Below are positions 19,501 through 33,274 of a stretch of 64,000 bases of DNA, piece by piece; the first letter of the stretch is position 1; the number at the start of each line of letters is the position of its first letter. A model generated the notes under the pieces. The model was given only the letters and a program-made list of their open reading frames with translations. It did not search any database and had not been told where the DNA came from. Made by a program: the position numbers and the translations under genes. This DNA is from Polynucleobacter brandtiae (GTDB lineage Bacteria; Pseudomonadota; Gammaproteobacteria; Burkholderiales; Burkholderiaceae). Location: the NCBI RefSeq assembly GCF_002797575.1, contig NZ_PGTX01000001.1, positions 124,001 to 188,000 of the forward strand, given 5' to 3'.

Positions 19501-20610
19501 ATACGCAAAGCAGACCGTGATGCTGTATTTGCGACGCTTCGAAAGTTAGACTTAAGTGCCTGCAGTCACGTTATTGCAAAACCCAATGCGAATGGACGAA
19601 TTGAAATTTGGCGTGATGCAAAAAATATTTTTGCTGAGCCCCGTGTGGTTTTGCAAAAGATGTGGGGCAATACCAGCTATCAAATCGCACGTTTGCGTGA
19701 CAACCCAGATTGTGCGGATAGTGAGTTTGCCTTACTGGACAATCTTGCTGATGCTGGTATGTCCCCTAAGCTGACATTCGATCCTAGGGATGACCTTGCT
19801 GCACCATTCATTAATAAGAACGTTAGACCTAAGCTAGCGATTTTACGTGAGCAGGGCGTTAACTCTCATGTTGAAATGGCCTATGCCATGAGTTGGGCTG
19901 GTTTTGATAGCTATGATGTCCATATGTCTGACCTGCTTTCCGGGAAAGCCAACTTAGCTGATTTCCGTGGTTTGGTTGCTTGCGGTGGCTTCAGTTACGG
20001 CGATGTATTGGGCGCTGGTGAAGGGTGGGCCAAAACCATCCTATTTAATAACCAATTGCGTGACCAGTTTTCCACTTTCTTCAATCGCGAGGAAAGTTTT
20101 GCTTTGGGGGTCTGTAACGGTTGCCAAATGATGAGTAATCTTTCTGGAATCATTCCTGGCGCACAAGCCTGGCCTAAATTTACCCGCAATCAATCTGAGC
20201 AATACGAAGCGCGCTTTGTGATGGCAGAGGTGATGTCCTCACCCTCTATATTTACTCAGGGGATGGAAGGCAGCCATCTGCCGATTGCTATCGCCCATGG
20301 TGAGGGATTTGCCAACTTTAGCTTGCAAGGAAATTTAGATTCAATTAAGCAGCAGGGATTAAGTACTTTACGTTTTGTGGATCATCAGGGTATGCCGACT
20401 GAAACTTATCCCATGAATCCCAATGGATCACCTGGTGGGTTGACTGGCGTAACTACGGCTGATGGCCGCTTTACTGTAATGATGCCGCACCCTGAGCGTG
20501 TTTTCCGTGCAGCGCAAATGAGTTGGTGCCCACCAGCTTGGCTTGATGTTCCTGATGGAGCAAGCCCTTGGATGCGCTTGTTCCGCAATGCGCGTAGTTG
20601 GGCTAAGTAA
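16576..20610 (+). CDS. purL: Phosphoribosylformylglycinamidine synthase PurL (large, single-chain form)
   Basis: A 1344-residue enzyme, the large proteobacterial form, converting FGAR, glutamine and ATP to FGAM in purine synthesis. It contains an N-terminal PurS-like region, two AIR-synthase-related ATP-binding halves (e.g. [11 protein letters not shown], then [20 protein letters not shown]), and a C-terminal class I glutamine amidotransferase. The amidotransferase has the Cys nucleophile in [12 protein letters not shown] and the His/Glu pair in MPHPERVFR. Transcription probably starts at the ATG itself (TATAAT six bases upstream). The neighbouring spermidine-synthase-like gene begins seven bases after the stop. 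Confidence 0.97.
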   Translation: MFSYTCLPGANALSAFRQQRLVATLVAQGIDLESIEAQYLHFIWTEVELSPQDKTILESLLTYGQPFKANPKSGTTLFGKPNARNSSISIPRFGTVSPWASKATDIARQCGLNILRIERGIEYTFQSKKNLSAEQEQQVFTALYDRMTETLITHIDQASALYQTLADRPFKRILILSEGKSALDKANQELGLALSDDEIIYLTENFIRLERNPTDVELIMFAQANSEHCRHKIFNSTWTIDGDDQEKSLFAMIRNTHQLQPEGTIVAYSDNSAVMVGCESETWSAKGVDHHYEKDTRLVHTLMKVETHNHPTAIAPFPGASTGAGGEIRDEGATGIGGRPKAGLTGFTVSNLNIPGTDFPWEAERYGKPDRIAAPLQIMIDGPLGGAAFNNEFGRPILGGYFRVFEQTLEGVRRGYHKPIMIAGGIGSIDSIHTAKKEIKAGHLFIQLGGPGMRIGMGGATGSSVATGTNTADLDFDSVQRGNPEMERRAQEVINACCAMGEGNPIVSIHDVGAGGLSNAFPELADGAGLGAQFKLRNVPLEESGMSPAEIWCNESQERYVLAIDSKDLDLLTALCERERCPFAVVGEATTERQLQLSDSKEATGTDAAMPIDMPMEVLLGKPPRMHRDVQRVEQNFDELNVTDADLAQCIAWVLQQPTVASKSFLITIGDRTVGGLNARDPFVGPWQVPVADCAVTLMDYKGYRGEAMSMGERTPLAVINAPAAAKMAVGEAITNLLAADIRRLEDVKLSANWMAACGSPGEDAKLYDSVAAIGMELCPALGISIPVGKDSLSMATAWKEGGQSKAVVSPVSLIISAFASVQDVRKTSTPLLVLKDAAGQPIETELILIDLGRSQNRMAGSILAQVLNQSGRSAPNVDQPQDLKSLAAAIIELRQQQMLLAYHDRSDGGLLACIAEMAFASHCGISINVDMIAVDLGQEQDWGDAKNWADQVSGRRHEQTLRALFNEELGAVIQIRKADRDAVFATLRKLDLSACSHVIAKPNANGRIEIWRDAKNIFAEPRVVLQKMWGNTSYQIARLRDNPDCADSEFALLDNLADAGMSPKLTFDPRDDLAAPFINKNVRPKLAILREQGVNSHVEMAYAMSWAGFDSYDVHMSDLLSGKANLADFRGLVACGGFSYGDVLGAGEGWAKTILFNNQLRDQFSTFFNREESFALGVCNGCQMMSNLSGIIPGAQAWPKFTRNQSEQYEARFVMAEVMSSPSIFTQGMEGSHLPIAIAHGEGFANFSLQGNLDSIKQQGLSTLRFVDHQGMPTETYPMNPNGSPGGLTGVTTADGRFTVMMPHPERVFRAAQMSWCPPAWLDVPDGASPWMRLFRNARSWAK

Positions 20611-20616
20611 CTCATT

Positions 20617-21378
20617 ATGCTAATGGAGCCAGTAACCTTTTCTGAAAGTGGGGGAATTCGTTATCTACATTTTGGCAGCGAGTTAATTCAAGGTGCGATG
20701 CGCATTCGGGATCCGGATGAAATTTATCTTGAATATAACCAGCAGATGATGGCCTGGTTACTTTTTTTAGAGACAAAGCCAGGAATGCGAGTTGCTCAAC
20801 TTGGCCTTGGCACCGGAGCATTAACCAAATTTACTCATCGATATTGTCCGGCTGTAAAAAATACGGTTGTCGAGATGAATCCTTCGGTGATTATTGCGGC
20901 TAGGAGCATGTTCTCTACGCCAAGTGACGATCGCCGTCTGCAAACGATCATGATGGATGCCAAGCAATTTGTTCGCTACGATGATTATCAGAATCATTAT
21001 GATGCAATTCAGGTAGATCTATATGATGCGATTTGCGATGGACCTAGCGCAAGCTCTTTGGATTTTTACCAAGGCTGCTATAACGCCTTGAAGTCTCCCG
21101 GCATTCTTACAGTGAATCTCTTTTCGCGTCACCCAAGCCTTGATTTAAATTTAAATCATATCGGTGATGCTTTCGATAACAGGGTACTCTTATTTCCAGA
21201 GTCACATGACTGCAACGTAGTGGCAATTGCTTTTAAAGGGCCCATGTTAAGTGTTGAGTGGCAGGACGTATCAAGGCGTGCGAAGTTAATAATGGAAAAG
21301 ACTGGCTTACCAACCAATACTTGGGTATCAGGTTTGAATCGAGAGAATGCTCATCAAGAAAATAAGCTGTCCATCTAA
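20617..21378 (+). CDS. Spermidine synthase-like methyltransferase-fold protein
   Basis: A 253-residue protein of the polyamine synthase family. QLGLGTGALTKF (about residues 67-78) is the nucleotide/dcSAM-binding loop, VVEMNPSVI supplies the acidic ribose-binding residue, and YDAIQVDLYDA resembles the active-site region. The usual N-terminal beta-hairpin domain and the canonical GGGDG loop are reduced, so true aminopropyl transfer is not certain. It follows purL by six bases and probably shares its transcript. A strong bidirectional hairpin terminator lies immediately after it. Confidence 0.72.
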   Translation: MLMEPVTFSESGGIRYLHFGSELIQGAMRIRDPDEIYLEYNQQMMAWLLFLETKPGMRVAQLGLGTGALTKFTHRYCPAVKNTVVEMNPSVIIAARSMFSTPSDDRRLQTIMMDAKQFVRYDDYQNHYDAIQVDLYDAICDGPSASSLDFYQGCYNALKSPGILTVNLFSRHPSLDLNLNHIGDAFDNRVLLFPESHDCNVVAIAFKGPMLSVEWQDVSRRAKLIMEKTGLPTNTWVSGLNRENAHQENKLSI

Positions 21379-21401
21379 ATAATTTAAGTTTTCAGGGGAT
21401 C

Positions 21402-21431
21402 AAAAAAGGCGATCATTTGATCGCCTTTTTA
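21402..21431. terminator. Bidirectional intrinsic terminator between speE-like gene and acnB
   Basis: GGCGATC (21408-21414) pairs perfectly with GATCGCC (21419-21425) around the loop ATTT. Six A's precede the stem and five T's follow, so it can terminate transcripts from both the plus-strand speE-like gene and the minus-strand acnB. Confidence 0.9.
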
Positions 21432-21458
21432 TTTTCCCAGAAACAGGAAATCAATAAT

Positions 21459-24044
21459 TTAAACGACGACAGTATCAGCAACATCGCTGAATGACTTGAT
21501 CTTGTCAAAATTCATATACTGATAAACCTCAGTTGCTTTTGCGTTTAACGACTCTACTTGCTCGAAATACTCCTGTGGCGTTGGTAGACGACCTAGCAGG
21601 GCAGCAACAGAAGCTAATTCTGCTGAAGCTAAATATACCTGGGTATCAATTCCTAAACGGTTTGGAAAGTTACGGGTTGAAGTAGAGACCGCAGTAGAGC
21701 CCTTTCGAATCTGCGCTTGATTGCCCATACATAATGAACAGCCTGGACTTTCCATGCGTGCACCAGTAGCCCCCAAAATGCCGTAGTAACCTTCTTCCAT
21801 CAACATCATGGCATCCATTTTGGTTGGCGGTGCAATCCATAGGCGGGTAGGCATGTCTTTTTTGCCCTGAAGTACTTGCCCAGCAGCACGGAAGTGGCCG
21901 ATATTAGTCATGCACGAGCCAATAAAGACCTCATCAATTTTTGCACCAGAAACCTCTGATAAGAATTTCACATCATCTGGATCGTTAGGGCAGGCCAAGA
22001 TAGGTTCTTTGATATCGTTCATATCGATTTCAATAATCTCTGCGTAGTCAGCATTTGCGTCTGCCTTAAGCAACTCTGGCTTAGCAATCCATGCTTCCAT
22101 TGCTTTAATGCGGCGCCCTAAAGTACGCTTATCCTCATAGCCATTTGCAATCATCCACTTCATCAGGGTGATGTTGGAGCGCATATATTCAATAATGGGT
22201 TCTTTATTTAGCTGAACCGCACAGCCGCCAGCAGAGCGCTCTGCAGAAGCGTCTGATAGTTCAAAAGCTTGCTCAACTTTTAGCTCTGGTAAGCCTTCGA
22301 TTTCTAAGATGCGACCTGAGAAAATATTTTTCTTGCCTTGCTTAGCAACCGTTAATAAGCCCTTCTTGATGGCATACAAAGGAATTGCGTTTACCAGATC
22401 ACGCAAGGTGATGCCAGGCTGCATCTTGCCCTTAAAGCGAATTAAGACTGACTCTGGCATATCTAGGGGCATAACACCCGTTGCAGCCGCAAAGGCCACT
22501 AAACCTGAGCCGGCCGGAAAGGAAATGCCAATTGGAAAGCGGGTGTGGCTATCACCACCAGTACCGCAAGTATCTGGTAACAGCAGGCGATTGAGCCAAC
22601 TATGAATAACACCATCACCCGGGCGCAATGAAACGCCACCACGATTGGTCATAAAAGCGGGCAGCTCATGTTGAGTACGAATATCTACTGGCTTTGGATA
22701 GGCAGATGTATGACAGAAAGATTGCATGACTAAATCAGAGGAGAAACCTAAACAAGCTAGATCTTTCAACTCATCACGCGTCATTGGACCAGTAGTATCC
22801 TGAGAGCCGACAGTAGTCATATGAGGCTCGCAATAAGTCCCTGGGCGAATTCCTTGGCCCTCAGGTAAGCCACATGCACGGCCGACCATTTTCTGGGCTA
22901 AGGTGAAGCCTTTTTTGTTGTCAGGCGGACTTACTGGCACACGGAATTCAGTAGAAGCAGGTAAGCCAAGTGCTGCTCGCGCTTTCGCCGTCAATCCACG
23001 TCCAATGATCAGTGGGATACGCCCACCGGCACGCACTTCATCCAAAATTACAGGAGACTTGAGTGAAAATGCGGCAATTTCTTGACCATTTTTAAATGCT
23101 TTACCTGCATAGGGTTGCAATTCAATCTCGTCGCCCATATTCATTTGAGAGACATCGAGTTCGATTGGCAGGGCGCCAGAATCCTCCATGGTATTAAAGA
23201 AGATCGGGGCAATATTGCCACCAAGACAAACACCTCCAAATCGCTTGTTAGGAACGAAGGGGATATCTTGACCGGTCCACCACAACACCGAGTTAGTGGC
23301 AGATTTTCGCGACGATCCAGTTCCAACCACATCGCCTACATAAGCAATCTGATTCCCTTTTTTCTGCAGGGCTTCAATTTGCCTCATTGGTCCACGCACA
23401 CCGACCTCATCTGGATCAATACCAGGCCGAGGATTCTTTAGCATGATAGTGGCATGCAGGGGGATATCAGGGCGACTCCAAGCATCCGGAGCAGGGGACA
23501 AATCATCTGTATTAGTTTCACCAGTGACTTTGAATACGGTGAGCTTCATGCTCTCTGGTACGGGGGCTCGGTTTGTAAACCACTCAGCATCTGCCCAGCT
23601 TTGCATCACTTCCTTAGCGTAGACATTACCTTTTTCAGCAAGCTCTTGAACATCATGGAAGTAGTCAAACATCAACAGGGTTTTCTTGAGGGCAGCTGCC
23701 GCCGTGGCTGAGCATTCTGAATCGGATAGCAGCTCAACTAGTGGCTTGATGTTGTAACCCCCAAGCATCGTACCCAATAATTGCGTAGCTTGAATACGGG
23801 AAATGAGCGGTGATTTTTCAGTGCCTTTTGCAAGCGCATCCAAAAATTCAGCTTTTACTTTAGCCGCCTCGTCTACTCCAGCAGGTACACGGTTGGTAAT
23901 GAGATCTAACAATTCATTTTCTTTGCCTGCTGGTGGGTTCTTCAACAAACCAATCAGCTCCGCTGTTTGATCCTTTGTCAAAGGAAGTGCAGGTATACCA
24001 AGGGCCGTGCGTTCGGCAAGTTTGACGTTGTAGGCTTCTAGCAT
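21459..24044 (-). CDS. acnB: Bifunctional aconitate hydratase 2 / 2-methylisocitrate dehydratase AcnB
   Basis: An 861-residue TCA-cycle enzyme isomerising citrate and isocitrate. AcnB proteins start with a HEAT-like domain (to about residue 155), then the swivel domain (about 160-375), then the catalytic 4Fe-4S domains. The cluster ligands are visible in [12 protein letters not shown] (first Cys) and in [12 protein letters not shown] (two Cys). Length matches the family (about 860). A ribosome site TAGGAAAC lies before the ATG. It is divergent from pyrG with a 302-base AT-rich gap. Confidence 0.96.
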   Translation of the reverse strand: MLEAYNVKLAERTALGIPALPLTKDQTAELIGLLKNPPAGKENELLDLITNRVPAGVDEAAKVKAEFLDALAKGTEKSPLISRIQATQLLGTMLGGYNIKPLVELLSDSECSATAAAALKKTLLMFDYFHDVQELAEKGNVYAKEVMQSWADAEWFTNRAPVPESMKLTVFKVTGETNTDDLSPAPDAWSRPDIPLHATIMLKNPRPGIDPDEVGVRGPMRQIEALQKKGNQIAYVGDVVGTGSSRKSATNSVLWWTGQDIPFVPNKRFGGVCLGGNIAPIFFNTMEDSGALPIELDVSQMNMGDEIELQPYAGKAFKNGQEIAAFSLKSPVILDEVRAGGRIPLIIGRGLTAKARAALGLPASTEFRVPVSPPDNKKGFTLAQKMVGRACGLPEGQGIRPGTYCEPHMTTVGSQDTTGPMTRDELKDLACLGFSSDLVMQSFCHTSAYPKPVDIRTQHELPAFMTNRGGVSLRPGDGVIHSWLNRLLLPDTCGTGGDSHTRFPIGISFPAGSGLVAFAAATGVMPLDMPESVLIRFKGKMQPGITLRDLVNAIPLYAIKKGLLTVAKQGKKNIFSGRILEIEGLPELKVEQAFELSDASAERSAGGCAVQLNKEPIIEYMRSNITLMKWMIANGYEDKRTLGRRIKAMEAWIAKPELLKADANADYAEIIEIDMNDIKEPILACPNDPDDVKFLSEVSGAKIDEVFIGSCMTNIGHFRAAGQVLQGKKDMPTRLWIAPPTKMDAMMLMEEGYYGILGATGARMESPGCSLCMGNQAQIRKGSTAVSTSTRNFPNRLGIDTQVYLASAELASVAALLGRLPTPQEYFEQVESLNAKATEVYQYMNFDKIKSFSDVADTVVV

Positions 24045-26008
<1,964 letters not shown>

Positions 26009-26031
26009 CCCGCGCAAGAATTAGGAAATTT

Positions 26032-26895
26032 ATGAGCTCATTTAAGTTATGTGGATTTGATGTTGGGTTAACCCAGCGCTTTTTCTTGATTGCCGGTCCT
26101 TGTGTTATTGAGTCAGAACAGTCTGCCATGGATATTGCCGGCCAACTCAAAGAGATCACCAGCGCTTTGGGTATTCCCTTTATTTATAAATCTTCATTTG
26201 ATAAGGCCAATCGATCTTCCGGGACATCCTTTCGCGGACTGGGAATGGAAAAGGGCCTTGAAATTTTGGCTAGAGTAAAGCGGGAAATTGGTGTCCCGAT
26301 ACTGACGGATATTCATGACATCAGTGAAATCGAACCAGTATCAAAAGTAGTTGATGTTCTTCAAACCCCGGCTTTTCTTTGTCGTCAAACGGATTTCATT
26401 AGGGCTTGCGCTCAAAGTGGTAAGCCGGTGAACTTTAAGAAGGGTCAGTTCTTATCCCCTCATGAAATGCTCAATGTGATTGATAAAGCGCGTGATGCCG
26501 CAGTTCAAGCAAAGCTTGCCGATCAATTCATGGTTTGTGAACGGGGCGCTTCTTTTGGCTATAACAACTTAGTATCTGATATGCGTAGCTTAGTGATTTT
26601 GCGCGATACAAAAGCCCCAGTAGTGTTTGATGCAACCCATTCAGTTCAGCTGCCAGGAGGTCAAGGGCAATCCAGTGGCGGTCAACGTGAATTTGTCCCC
26701 GTATTGGCTCGTGCTGCAGTCGCGGTTGGCATTAGTGGTCTTTTTATGGAGACCCATCCCGATCCATCAAAAGCATTATCAGACGGCCCCAACGCAGTGC
26801 CACTGAACCGAATGAAGGACTTGCTTGAATCATTGGTGGCAATTGATCTCGTTGTAAAAAAACCTGGGGTATTTCTGGAGGACAGTTTTAAGTAG
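26032..26895 (+). CDS. kdsA: 3-deoxy-8-phosphooctulonate synthase (KDO-8-phosphate synthase)
   Basis: A 287-residue enzyme that condenses arabinose 5-phosphate and phosphoenolpyruvate for the lipopolysaccharide inner core. AGPCVIESE near the N-terminus, [27 protein letters not shown] and [12 protein letters not shown] are signature segments. The ribosome site AGGAAA precedes the ATG. It is placed between pyrG and eno as in many beta- and gammaproteobacteria. Confidence 0.96.
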   Translation: MSSFKLCGFDVGLTQRFFLIAGPCVIESEQSAMDIAGQLKEITSALGIPFIYKSSFDKANRSSGTSFRGLGMEKGLEILARVKREIGVPILTDIHDISEIEPVSKVVDVLQTPAFLCRQTDFIRACAQSGKPVNFKKGQFLSPHEMLNVIDKARDAAVQAKLADQFMVCERGASFGYNNLVSDMRSLVILRDTKAPVVFDATHSVQLPGGQGQSSGGQREFVPVLARAAVAVGISGLFMETHPDPSKALSDGPNAVPLNRMKDLLESLVAIDLVVKKPGVFLEDSFK

Positions 26896-26906
26896 GGCTG
26901 CTTTAA

Positions 26907-28238
<1,332 letters not shown>

Positions 28239-28275
28239 TTCTCTAACTACTTAGGCTGATTGAATTTTTTAGATT

Positions 28276-28599
28276 ATGCGCATAATCATCTACTCTATGG
28301 TGTTGCTGCTTCTGGCAATCCAATACCCACTGTGGTTAGGTAAGGGTGGGTGGCTGAAGGTGTACGACATGGAAAAACAAGTTGAACTACAGCAGGCTAA
28401 AAATAGCCTGCTCAGTTTGCGTAATGCGAAGTTAACCGGTGATGTCAAAGACTTAAAAGAGGGTACGCGCGCCATTGAAGAGCGAGCCCGCGTAGAGCAT
28501 GGCATGATTAAAGAAGGTGAATTTTTCGTCCAAATTTTGCCAGCTGAAAAATCATCTAAAAATACTGCTACTGGTGAAAAATCGGCTATTACCAATTAG
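28276..28599 (+). CDS. ftsB: Cell division protein FtsB
   Basis: A 107-residue septum protein. One membrane segment (about residues 2-19) is followed by a periplasmic coiled coil (about 30-65), then a short tail with the conserved [17 protein letters not shown] segment. FtsB forms a complex with FtsL and FtsQ that activates septal peptidoglycan synthesis. Its place directly downstream of eno is conserved in proteobacteria. The lysine/threonine-rich C-terminus is variable in the family. Confidence 0.88.
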   Translation: MRIIIYSMVLLLLAIQYPLWLGKGGWLKVYDMEKQVELQQAKNSLLSLRNAKLTGDVKDLKEGTRAIEERARVEHGMIKEGEFFVQILPAEKSSKNTATGEKSAITN

Positions 28600-28613
28600 T
28601 AAGCTGATAGCCA

Positions 28614-29579
28614 TTAATGGCCGCTAGATGGCGGTCTTGTTGCATCCTCTAGTAGATCTGTTTTAAAAACTTGTCGGCAATCTACCGCATCAAAGCGGTA
28701 TATTTTTGTGCAAAAATCACACTCAGTTTCTACTGCACCTTGCTCTGCAAGAATGCTCTCTACCTCTGCCTCTCCCAACATTCTCAATACATAAGCGACC
28801 TTTATGCGCGAACAGCGGCATGAAAACCGAATTGCCCTAGAGGGAAAGCTTCGCACACCATTTTCTGCGGATTCCTCTAAAAAGAGTCTTCGTAATATTA
28901 CTTCGGGTGGCAGCGAGAGAAGTTCATCGTCGGTAATAGTCTCCCCCAAGGTCTGGATGCGAGCCCAGCCTTCTGCCGCCACTTGGGGGTCTAGGTGCAC
29001 ATGACCTCCAGAATTGGGTAGGCGCTGTAACAGAAGCCCGCCAACATGAGTTTCATTTGATGCCAACCAAATGCGTGTATCCAACTGCTCAGAGTTTTGC
29101 ATGTATAGAGCAATGGCTTCTGCTGCACTGGTGACCGGCTTGATGACAGTGCCACGATGCTCTTGAAGCGCAACAATCCCTTGATAAGGTGGTTGACCTG
29201 GCTGGCGGTCTGCCGGATCGAGCGTAATGACCAGGCGGCCTGTATTGTCAGCATCCAATAGTTCACCCAAGGTAGCATTGGGGCTTATTGTGTCTGCATC
29301 TACAGAAAGCTTCACCGTTGCCCGCATACTCAAATCAGACTTACATTCCACCACTAAGAGCTGAATAGGGCCCTTACTTTGGGCTTGAATAATCAAGGTT
29401 CCATCAAATTTGAGGCTAGCGCTTAAAAGGGTGGCTGCACCCACAAAATCGCCCAATAAACGCCTAACGACAGGGGGGTCATTACGACGCTCTAGCACAG
29501 CCTGCCAGGCCGTACTAATTGACACAATTTCCCCGCGCACTGGGGCGCCATCACACAAAAAGACTAGTAGTTCGTTCAT
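28614..29579 (-). CDS. hslO: Redox-regulated chaperone Hsp33
   Basis: A 321-residue chaperone activated by oxidative unfolding. The C-terminal zinc-binding switch has the Cys pair in SCRCSR and the second pair in CDFC, spaced as in the family CxC...CxxC pattern. The N-terminal domain starts NELLVFLCDGAPVRGEIV. The frame extends 16 codons further upstream, but homologues begin at this Met, so 29579 is chosen. It is convergent with ftsB, with 14 bases between the stops, where a perfect 12-base palindrome (28610-28621) spans the hslO stop codon. Confidence 0.93.
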   Translation of the reverse strand: MNELLVFLCDGAPVRGEIVSISTAWQAVLERRNDPPVVRRLLGDFVGAATLLSASLKFDGTLIIQAQSKGPIQLLVVECKSDLSMRATVKLSVDADTISPNATLGELLDADNTGRLVITLDPADRQPGQPPYQGIVALQEHRGTVIKPVTSAAEAIALYMQNSEQLDTRIWLASNETHVGGLLLQRLPNSGGHVHLDPQVAAEGWARIQTLGETITDDELLSLPPEVILRRLFLEESAENGVRSFPSRAIRFSCRCSRIKVAYVLRMLGEAEVESILAEQGAVETECDFCTKIYRFDAVDCRQVFKTDLLEDATRPPSSGH

Positions 29580-29669
29580 AGCGCAAAGTATCCACTTTTT
29601 TTTCTGATTGAGTGAAGAAAACAGCAAAAACGGTAATCAGGCTGTGGTTGACCTGAGATAATATGGCTT

Positions 29670-31064
29670 ATGCATATACGTACACGCTTTGCCCCTAGTC
29701 CGACGGGCTTTATTCACTTAGGAAACCTTCGCAGCGCACTTTATCCTTGGGCGTTTGCGCGACACAATCAGGGTGATTTTATTTTGCGCATCGAGGACAC
29801 GGATCTCGAACGTTCCAGTCAAGAGGCGGTCGATGTCATCATTGAAGGCATGGCTTGGCTTGGCCTAGATTTAGATGAAGGGCCCATTTACCAAATGCAA
29901 CGCATCGATCGTTATCGTGCTGTAGTCAAGCAGATGCTAGATTCAGATTTGGCTTATCCCTGCTATATGAGCGAAGAAGAGCTTAACCAAATACGCGATC
30001 AGCAAATGCTTGATAAAGAAAAACCCCGCTATAACGGACGTTGGCGTCCTGAGCCTGGCAAAACGCTGCCACCCATACCGACAGATGTTTTGCCAGTGAT
30101 TCGTTTTAAGAATCCGATTGGAGGCTCTGTCATTTGGGAGGATGCCGTGAAGGGTAAAATCGAAATCAGCAATGATGAGCTAGATGATTTAGTTATCGCT
30201 CGACCTGACGGTACTCCAACCTATAACTTTTGTGTTGTGGTTGATGATCTTGATATGAAGATTACGCATGTAATCAGGGGGGATGATCACGTAAACAATA
30301 CGCCCCGACAAATTAACATTATGAAAGCCCTTGGTGGTGAACTGCCGGTCTATGCGCATCTACCAACAGTCTTGAACGATTCTGGTGAGAAAATGAGTAA
30401 GCGTAACGGTGCTATGAGTGTTCGTGACTACCAAAAGGCGGGATACTTACCAGAAGCTATTCTGAACTATTTAGCGCGTTTAGGCTGGTCGCATGGTGAT
30501 GCTGAGGTATTTACTAAAGAGCAATTTGTTCAGTGGTTTGATTTAGCAAGCTTGGGTCGCTCACCAGCACAACATAACCCTGAAAAACTACTTTGGCTTA
30601 ACCATCAATACATACAAAACGCTGATTCTAAGCAATTAGCAGAGCTCACAAAGCCATTTGCGCATGTACTTGGTATTGATACAGAAAATGGCCCAGACTT
30701 TGCTCAGGTCGTAGACTTGCTTAAAGATCGCGCTAATACGTTGATTGAAATTGCGGAAGGGGCTAAGCTTTTTTATCTGCCAGCGCCTGCCCACACCTCG
30801 GATCAGATTGCGGCAAATATTCCTAAGGAGATTGTTCCAGCACTTCAAGATTTAATCAAAGCAATCGAAGCTGCTCAACCAAGTAAAGAGGCGTACGGGT
30901 CAATATTTAAGCAAGTTTTGACCCATCATCAGATAAAAATGCCAGCTCTGGCGATGCCAGTGCGCTATGCGCTTTTTTCGACCACGCAGACCCCGGCTAT
31001 TGATTCTGTCCTAGTTGTTTTGGGCAAGCAAGAAGTATTAAATAGGCTTTCTAAGGTTGTCTGA
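29670..31064 (+). CDS. gltX: Glutamyl-tRNA synthetase
   Basis: A 464-residue class I aminoacyl-tRNA synthetase charging tRNA-Glu. The HIGH-type motif is in [17 protein letters not shown] (residues 9-25) and the KMSKR loop in [12 protein letters not shown]. The C-terminal anticodon-binding domain is helical and of normal size. A TAATAT box ends five bases before the ATG and no Shine-Dalgarno sequence is visible, so the mRNA may be leaderless. It lies just upstream of a tRNA cluster that includes tRNA-Glu(UUC), its substrate. Confidence 0.96.
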   Translation: MHIRTRFAPSPTGFIHLGNLRSALYPWAFARHNQGDFILRIEDTDLERSSQEAVDVIIEGMAWLGLDLDEGPIYQMQRIDRYRAVVKQMLDSDLAYPCYMSEEELNQIRDQQMLDKEKPRYNGRWRPEPGKTLPPIPTDVLPVIRFKNPIGGSVIWEDAVKGKIEISNDELDDLVIARPDGTPTYNFCVVVDDLDMKITHVIRGDDHVNNTPRQINIMKALGGELPVYAHLPTVLNDSGEKMSKRNGAMSVRDYQKAGYLPEAILNYLARLGWSHGDAEVFTKEQFVQWFDLASLGRSPAQHNPEKLLWLNHQYIQNADSKQLAELTKPFAHVLGIDTENGPDFAQVVDLLKDRANTLIEIAEGAKLFYLPAPAHTSDQIAANIPKEIVPALQDLIKAIEAAQPSKEAYGSIFKQVLTHHQIKMPALAMPVRYALFSTTQTPAIDSVLVVLGKQEVLNRLSKVV

Positions 31065-31072
31065 TAGATAAT

Positions 31073-31102
31073 TTGCGCAGCGACACAAAAATAGGATAAA
31101 AT
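31073..31102 (+). promoter_or_regulatory. Promoter of the Ala-Glu-Asp tRNA cluster
   Basis: TTGCGC (31073-31078), an 18-base spacer and TAAAAT (31097-31102) form a sigma-70 promoter. Transcription should start near 31109, about 37 bases before tRNA-Ala, and run to the terminator at 31502-31532. Confidence 0.55.
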
Positions 31103-31145
31103 CTTGGATTGTTTTGAGTGTCTTGAAGTTTGATTACGAGATTAC

Positions 31146-31221
<76 letters not shown>

Positions 31222-31262
31222 AGCATTTGAAATTGTAAGATTCAGTTGTAATGTTGGTCCAG

Positions 31263-31338
31263 GTCCCCATCGTCTAGAGGCCTAGGACATCACCCTTTCA
31301 CGGTGAGTACGGGGGTTCGAATCCCCCTGGGGACGCCA
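31263..31338 (+). tRNA. tRNA-Glu (anticodon UUC)
   Basis: A 76-base tRNA with encoded CCA. Acceptor GTCCCCA pairs with TGGGGAC, the anticodon loop gives UUC, and the T arm contains GGTTCGAATCC. It is the substrate of GltX, encoded 200 bases upstream. Confidence 0.97.
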
Positions 31339-31414
31339 GAATTTTTGGCTGCAGTAACAGGTAGTGTTGTAAGTTTTGCAGTCAGTAGTATGTGATGTTT
31401 TACTCGATGTATTT

Positions 31415-31491
31415 GGAGCGGTAGTTCAGTTGGTTAGAATATCGGCCTGTCACGCCGAGGGTCGCGGGTTCGAGTCCCGTCCGCTCCGCCA
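31415..31491 (+). tRNA. tRNA-Asp (anticodon GUC)
   Basis: A 77-base tRNA with encoded CCA. Acceptor GGAGCGG pairs with CCGCTCC, the anticodon loop CTGTCAC gives GUC, and the T arm contains GGTTCGAGTCC. It is the last tRNA of the cluster and borders the accessory TrpE/TrpG-like segment. Confidence 0.97.
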
Positions 31492-31501
31492 AGTATCCTC
31501 T

Positions 31502-31532
31502 AAGAGCCCCTATCCATGGGGCTCTTTTTTTT
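31502..31532 (+). terminator. Intrinsic terminator of the tRNA cluster
   Basis: A nine-base perfect stem AAGAGCCCC/GGGGCTCTT with a seven-base loop is followed by a continuous T run to 31532. It is one of the strongest terminators in the window. Confidence 0.93.
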
Positions 31533-31700
31533 AGCGATCTCTGTCCGCCACCATTGGCCCTAGCCTTGGACCATACATCTGTTATCAGTAGTAATAACTC
31601 TGTTGCCTCAACTTCTATTAGCTGCAGCTTACTATTAAAGTATTCGTAGGCTACATCCCACATCCTGTATCTACATTTTGGATTGACGCGTTTACCCCTG
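31533..31700. other. Non-coding stretch between tRNA terminator and TrpE-like gene
   Basis: No convincing gene is seen. A minus-strand open frame covers part of it but runs through the terminator and tRNA-Asp and resembles no family I know. I find no second copy of a tRNA 3' end here or downstream of the TrpG-like gene, so no attachment-site duplication can be claimed. Confidence 0.4.
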
Positions 31701-31734
31701 CTTTGTATTGTTGTACCGACACATCAATACAAAG
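31701..31734 (+). promoter_or_regulatory. Perfect 10-bp inverted repeat upstream of the TrpE-like gene
   Basis: CTTTGTATTG (31701-31710) and CAATACAAAG (31725-31734) are exact reverse complements, separated by 14 bases. The right arm ends eight bases before the ATG at 31743. As DNA this could be an operator for a dimeric regulator. As RNA it would form a hairpin just before the start codon. No regulator gene lies next to it. Confidence 0.55.
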
Positions 31735-31742
31735 ACAATTTA

Positions 31743-32424
31743 ATGATAAGCAGAAAAATAATATACCCCATAGATCATGGAGGGGATTGCAAGAGAAATG
31801 TCGACCATAGATCCACGGCATTTCAAATTTACCAAAACCTATTAACCTACTATAAAAGTAAGGACCTTTTTCTACTGGAGTCTTTAGGGCCCAATACTGT
31901 TGATTCGCGAGTTTCAATGATCGGTATTAATCCAGTAATTACTATCACCGTCAGTGATTGTGAGGTGATATTTAAAGCGAATCCAGAGCTCATTGAGGTG
32001 ATACAGGAGATTTATGGCTCAAAACAATTTTTTCTAAAGGCGTCCGGCTGCATTTACTATCAGATTTCAAATAGAAGAGCAATTTGGGATTTCTTAAGAC
32101 AAATTGATCTTTACTGCTCTGGCATTGAGGACAGTTTCATGGCATTTATTACGATGGCATACAACACAATCCACTTTGCAGAGGAATTGCCTGGATATGA
32201 AGTTGGATCTACTCCCGATATCTATATTTGCTGCTACTCAAACTATATTGAATTTAGCGAACACCAGATTCAAGTCTATCAGTATGACTATCCCGGCGCA
32301 GCATCAATTGACCGGGCAACTATAGAAAAGTATTTGCGCACACCAACTATGGCAGAGGTGGCCTCAGAACATAGCCTAAGTAACTTTACAGCTCACTATG
32401 AAACGGTAATCCTCCCCTTTTTAA
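31743..32424 (+). pseudogene. TrpE-like (anthranilate synthase component I), 5' fragment cut by an insertion sequence
   Basis: About 227 codons of the N-terminal half of a chorismate-utilising enzyme. LFLLESLGP (residues 42-50) contains the LLES motif that in TrpE binds the feedback inhibitor tryptophan, and SMIGINP follows as in TrpE. The frame is open back to a TTG at 31683, but the ATG at 31743 lies just after the inverted repeat and is preferred. The fragment ends at the TTAA duplication bordering the insertion element; beyond it the frame reads a short way into the element to a stop at 32448-32450. The catalytic C-terminal half is at 33577-34424. Whether the whole gene was TrpE or a secondary-metabolism relative cannot be settled here. 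Confidence 0.75.
32421..32424 (+). repeat. Left copy of 4-bp target-site duplication (TTAA)
   Basis: TTAA occurs at the left junction and again at 33577-33580 on the right. Four-base duplications are usual for the IS407 branch of the IS3 family. The next base is C in both copies, so the repeat could be read as five bases. Confidence 0.65.
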
Positions 32425-32444
32425 CTGCCCTCAGAGGTAGAGTT
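32425..32444 (+). repeat. Left terminal inverted repeat of the IS element
   Basis: These 20 bases match the reverse complement of 33557-33576 at about 15 positions, with the best agreement at AGGTAGA. The transposase stop codon begins three bases inward. Confidence 0.6.
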
Positions 32445-32446
32445 AG

Positions 32447-33274
32447 TTAAGCAACCATGGCCAGTCGCTGTTTTGGGGTAATGCCGCCCAATGCCATATT
32501 TGGACGCTCGTAATTGTATTTATACATCCATTGCGTTGCGAATTCTTGAACTTCGTTAATGCTATCCCAGTAATGCTGGGATAACCATTCATATCTCACT
32601 GTTCGGTTGTAGCGTTCCACATACGCATTTTGCTGTGGTTTACCAGGTTGGATATGCTGTATGTGGATCTGATGCTTTGCTGCCCATTCCATTAGTCTAC
32701 CGCTCACAAGTTCCGGCCCATTGTCCGCTCGAATAATGCTGGGTTTACCTCGCCAAGCAATGATGTGATCTAAAGATCGGATTACCCGTTCTGATGGCAG
32801 CGAGAAGTCCACTTCAATACCGAGAGCTTCCCGATTAAAGTCGTCAATCACATTAAACAACCTAATGCTTCTGCCGTCAGCTAATTGATCGTGCATGAAG
32901 TCCATGGACCACACTTGGTTGGCACTGAGCGGAACCACCAAGGCATCGGGCTTATCGCGTACCAAACGCTTACGGGGTTTGATACGCAAGTTGAGCTCTA
33001 ACTCCTTGTAAATACGATAGATCCGCTTGTGGTTCCACTTAAAGTTCTTCACATTACGCAAGTACAAATAGCACAGCCCAAAGCCCCAGATCCGATTGTT
33101 ATCGGTTAAACGGATTAGCCAATCCGCAATCTGCTCGTTCTCTGCGTTATGTTTAGCCTCATAGCGATAGCAGGTCTCGCTCACTGCAAAAGCCTCACAG
33201 GCCAATCTAATCGATATGCCTTTGTCTTGAACCGCCTGCTTGGCCATCTCGCGTCTGCGAGACGGCCTCACCAC
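32447..33274 (-). CDS. IS3-family transposase OrfB (integrase catalytic domain)
   Basis: A 275-residue protein with an N-terminal HTH_21-like region ([14 protein letters not shown]) and an rve integrase core. The DDE triad is visible: Asp in SMDFMHD, Asp in VIDDFNRE, and Glu in NAYVERYNR. It begins at GTG within the end of orfA, in the -1 frame. In IS3 elements the active transposase is the OrfAB fusion made by programmed frameshifting, and the slippery site is present here. No disruption is seen. Confidence 0.93.
   Translation of the reverse strand: MVRPSRRREMAKQAVQDKGISIRLACEAFAVSETCYRYEAKHNAENEQIADWLIRLTDNNRIWGFGLCYLYLRNVKNFKWNHKRIYRIYKELELNLRIKPRKRLVRDKPDALVVPLSANQVWSMDFMHDQLADGRSIRLFNVIDDFNREALGIEVDFSLPSERVIRSLDHIIAWRGKPSIIRADNGPELVSGRLMEWAAKHQIHIQHIQPGKPQQNAYVERYNRTVRYEWLSQHYWDSINEVQEFATQWMYKYNYERPNMALGGITPKQRLAMVA

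Noticed and set aside
28610..28621. Perfect 12-base palindrome between ftsB and hslO
   Set aside because: It spans the hslO stop codon, has no U-tract, and could arise by chance; noted in the hslO entry only.
31400..31663. Minus-strand open frame across tRNA-Asp and the terminator
   Set aside because: It is antisense to a certain tRNA and a strong hairpin and resembles no protein family.
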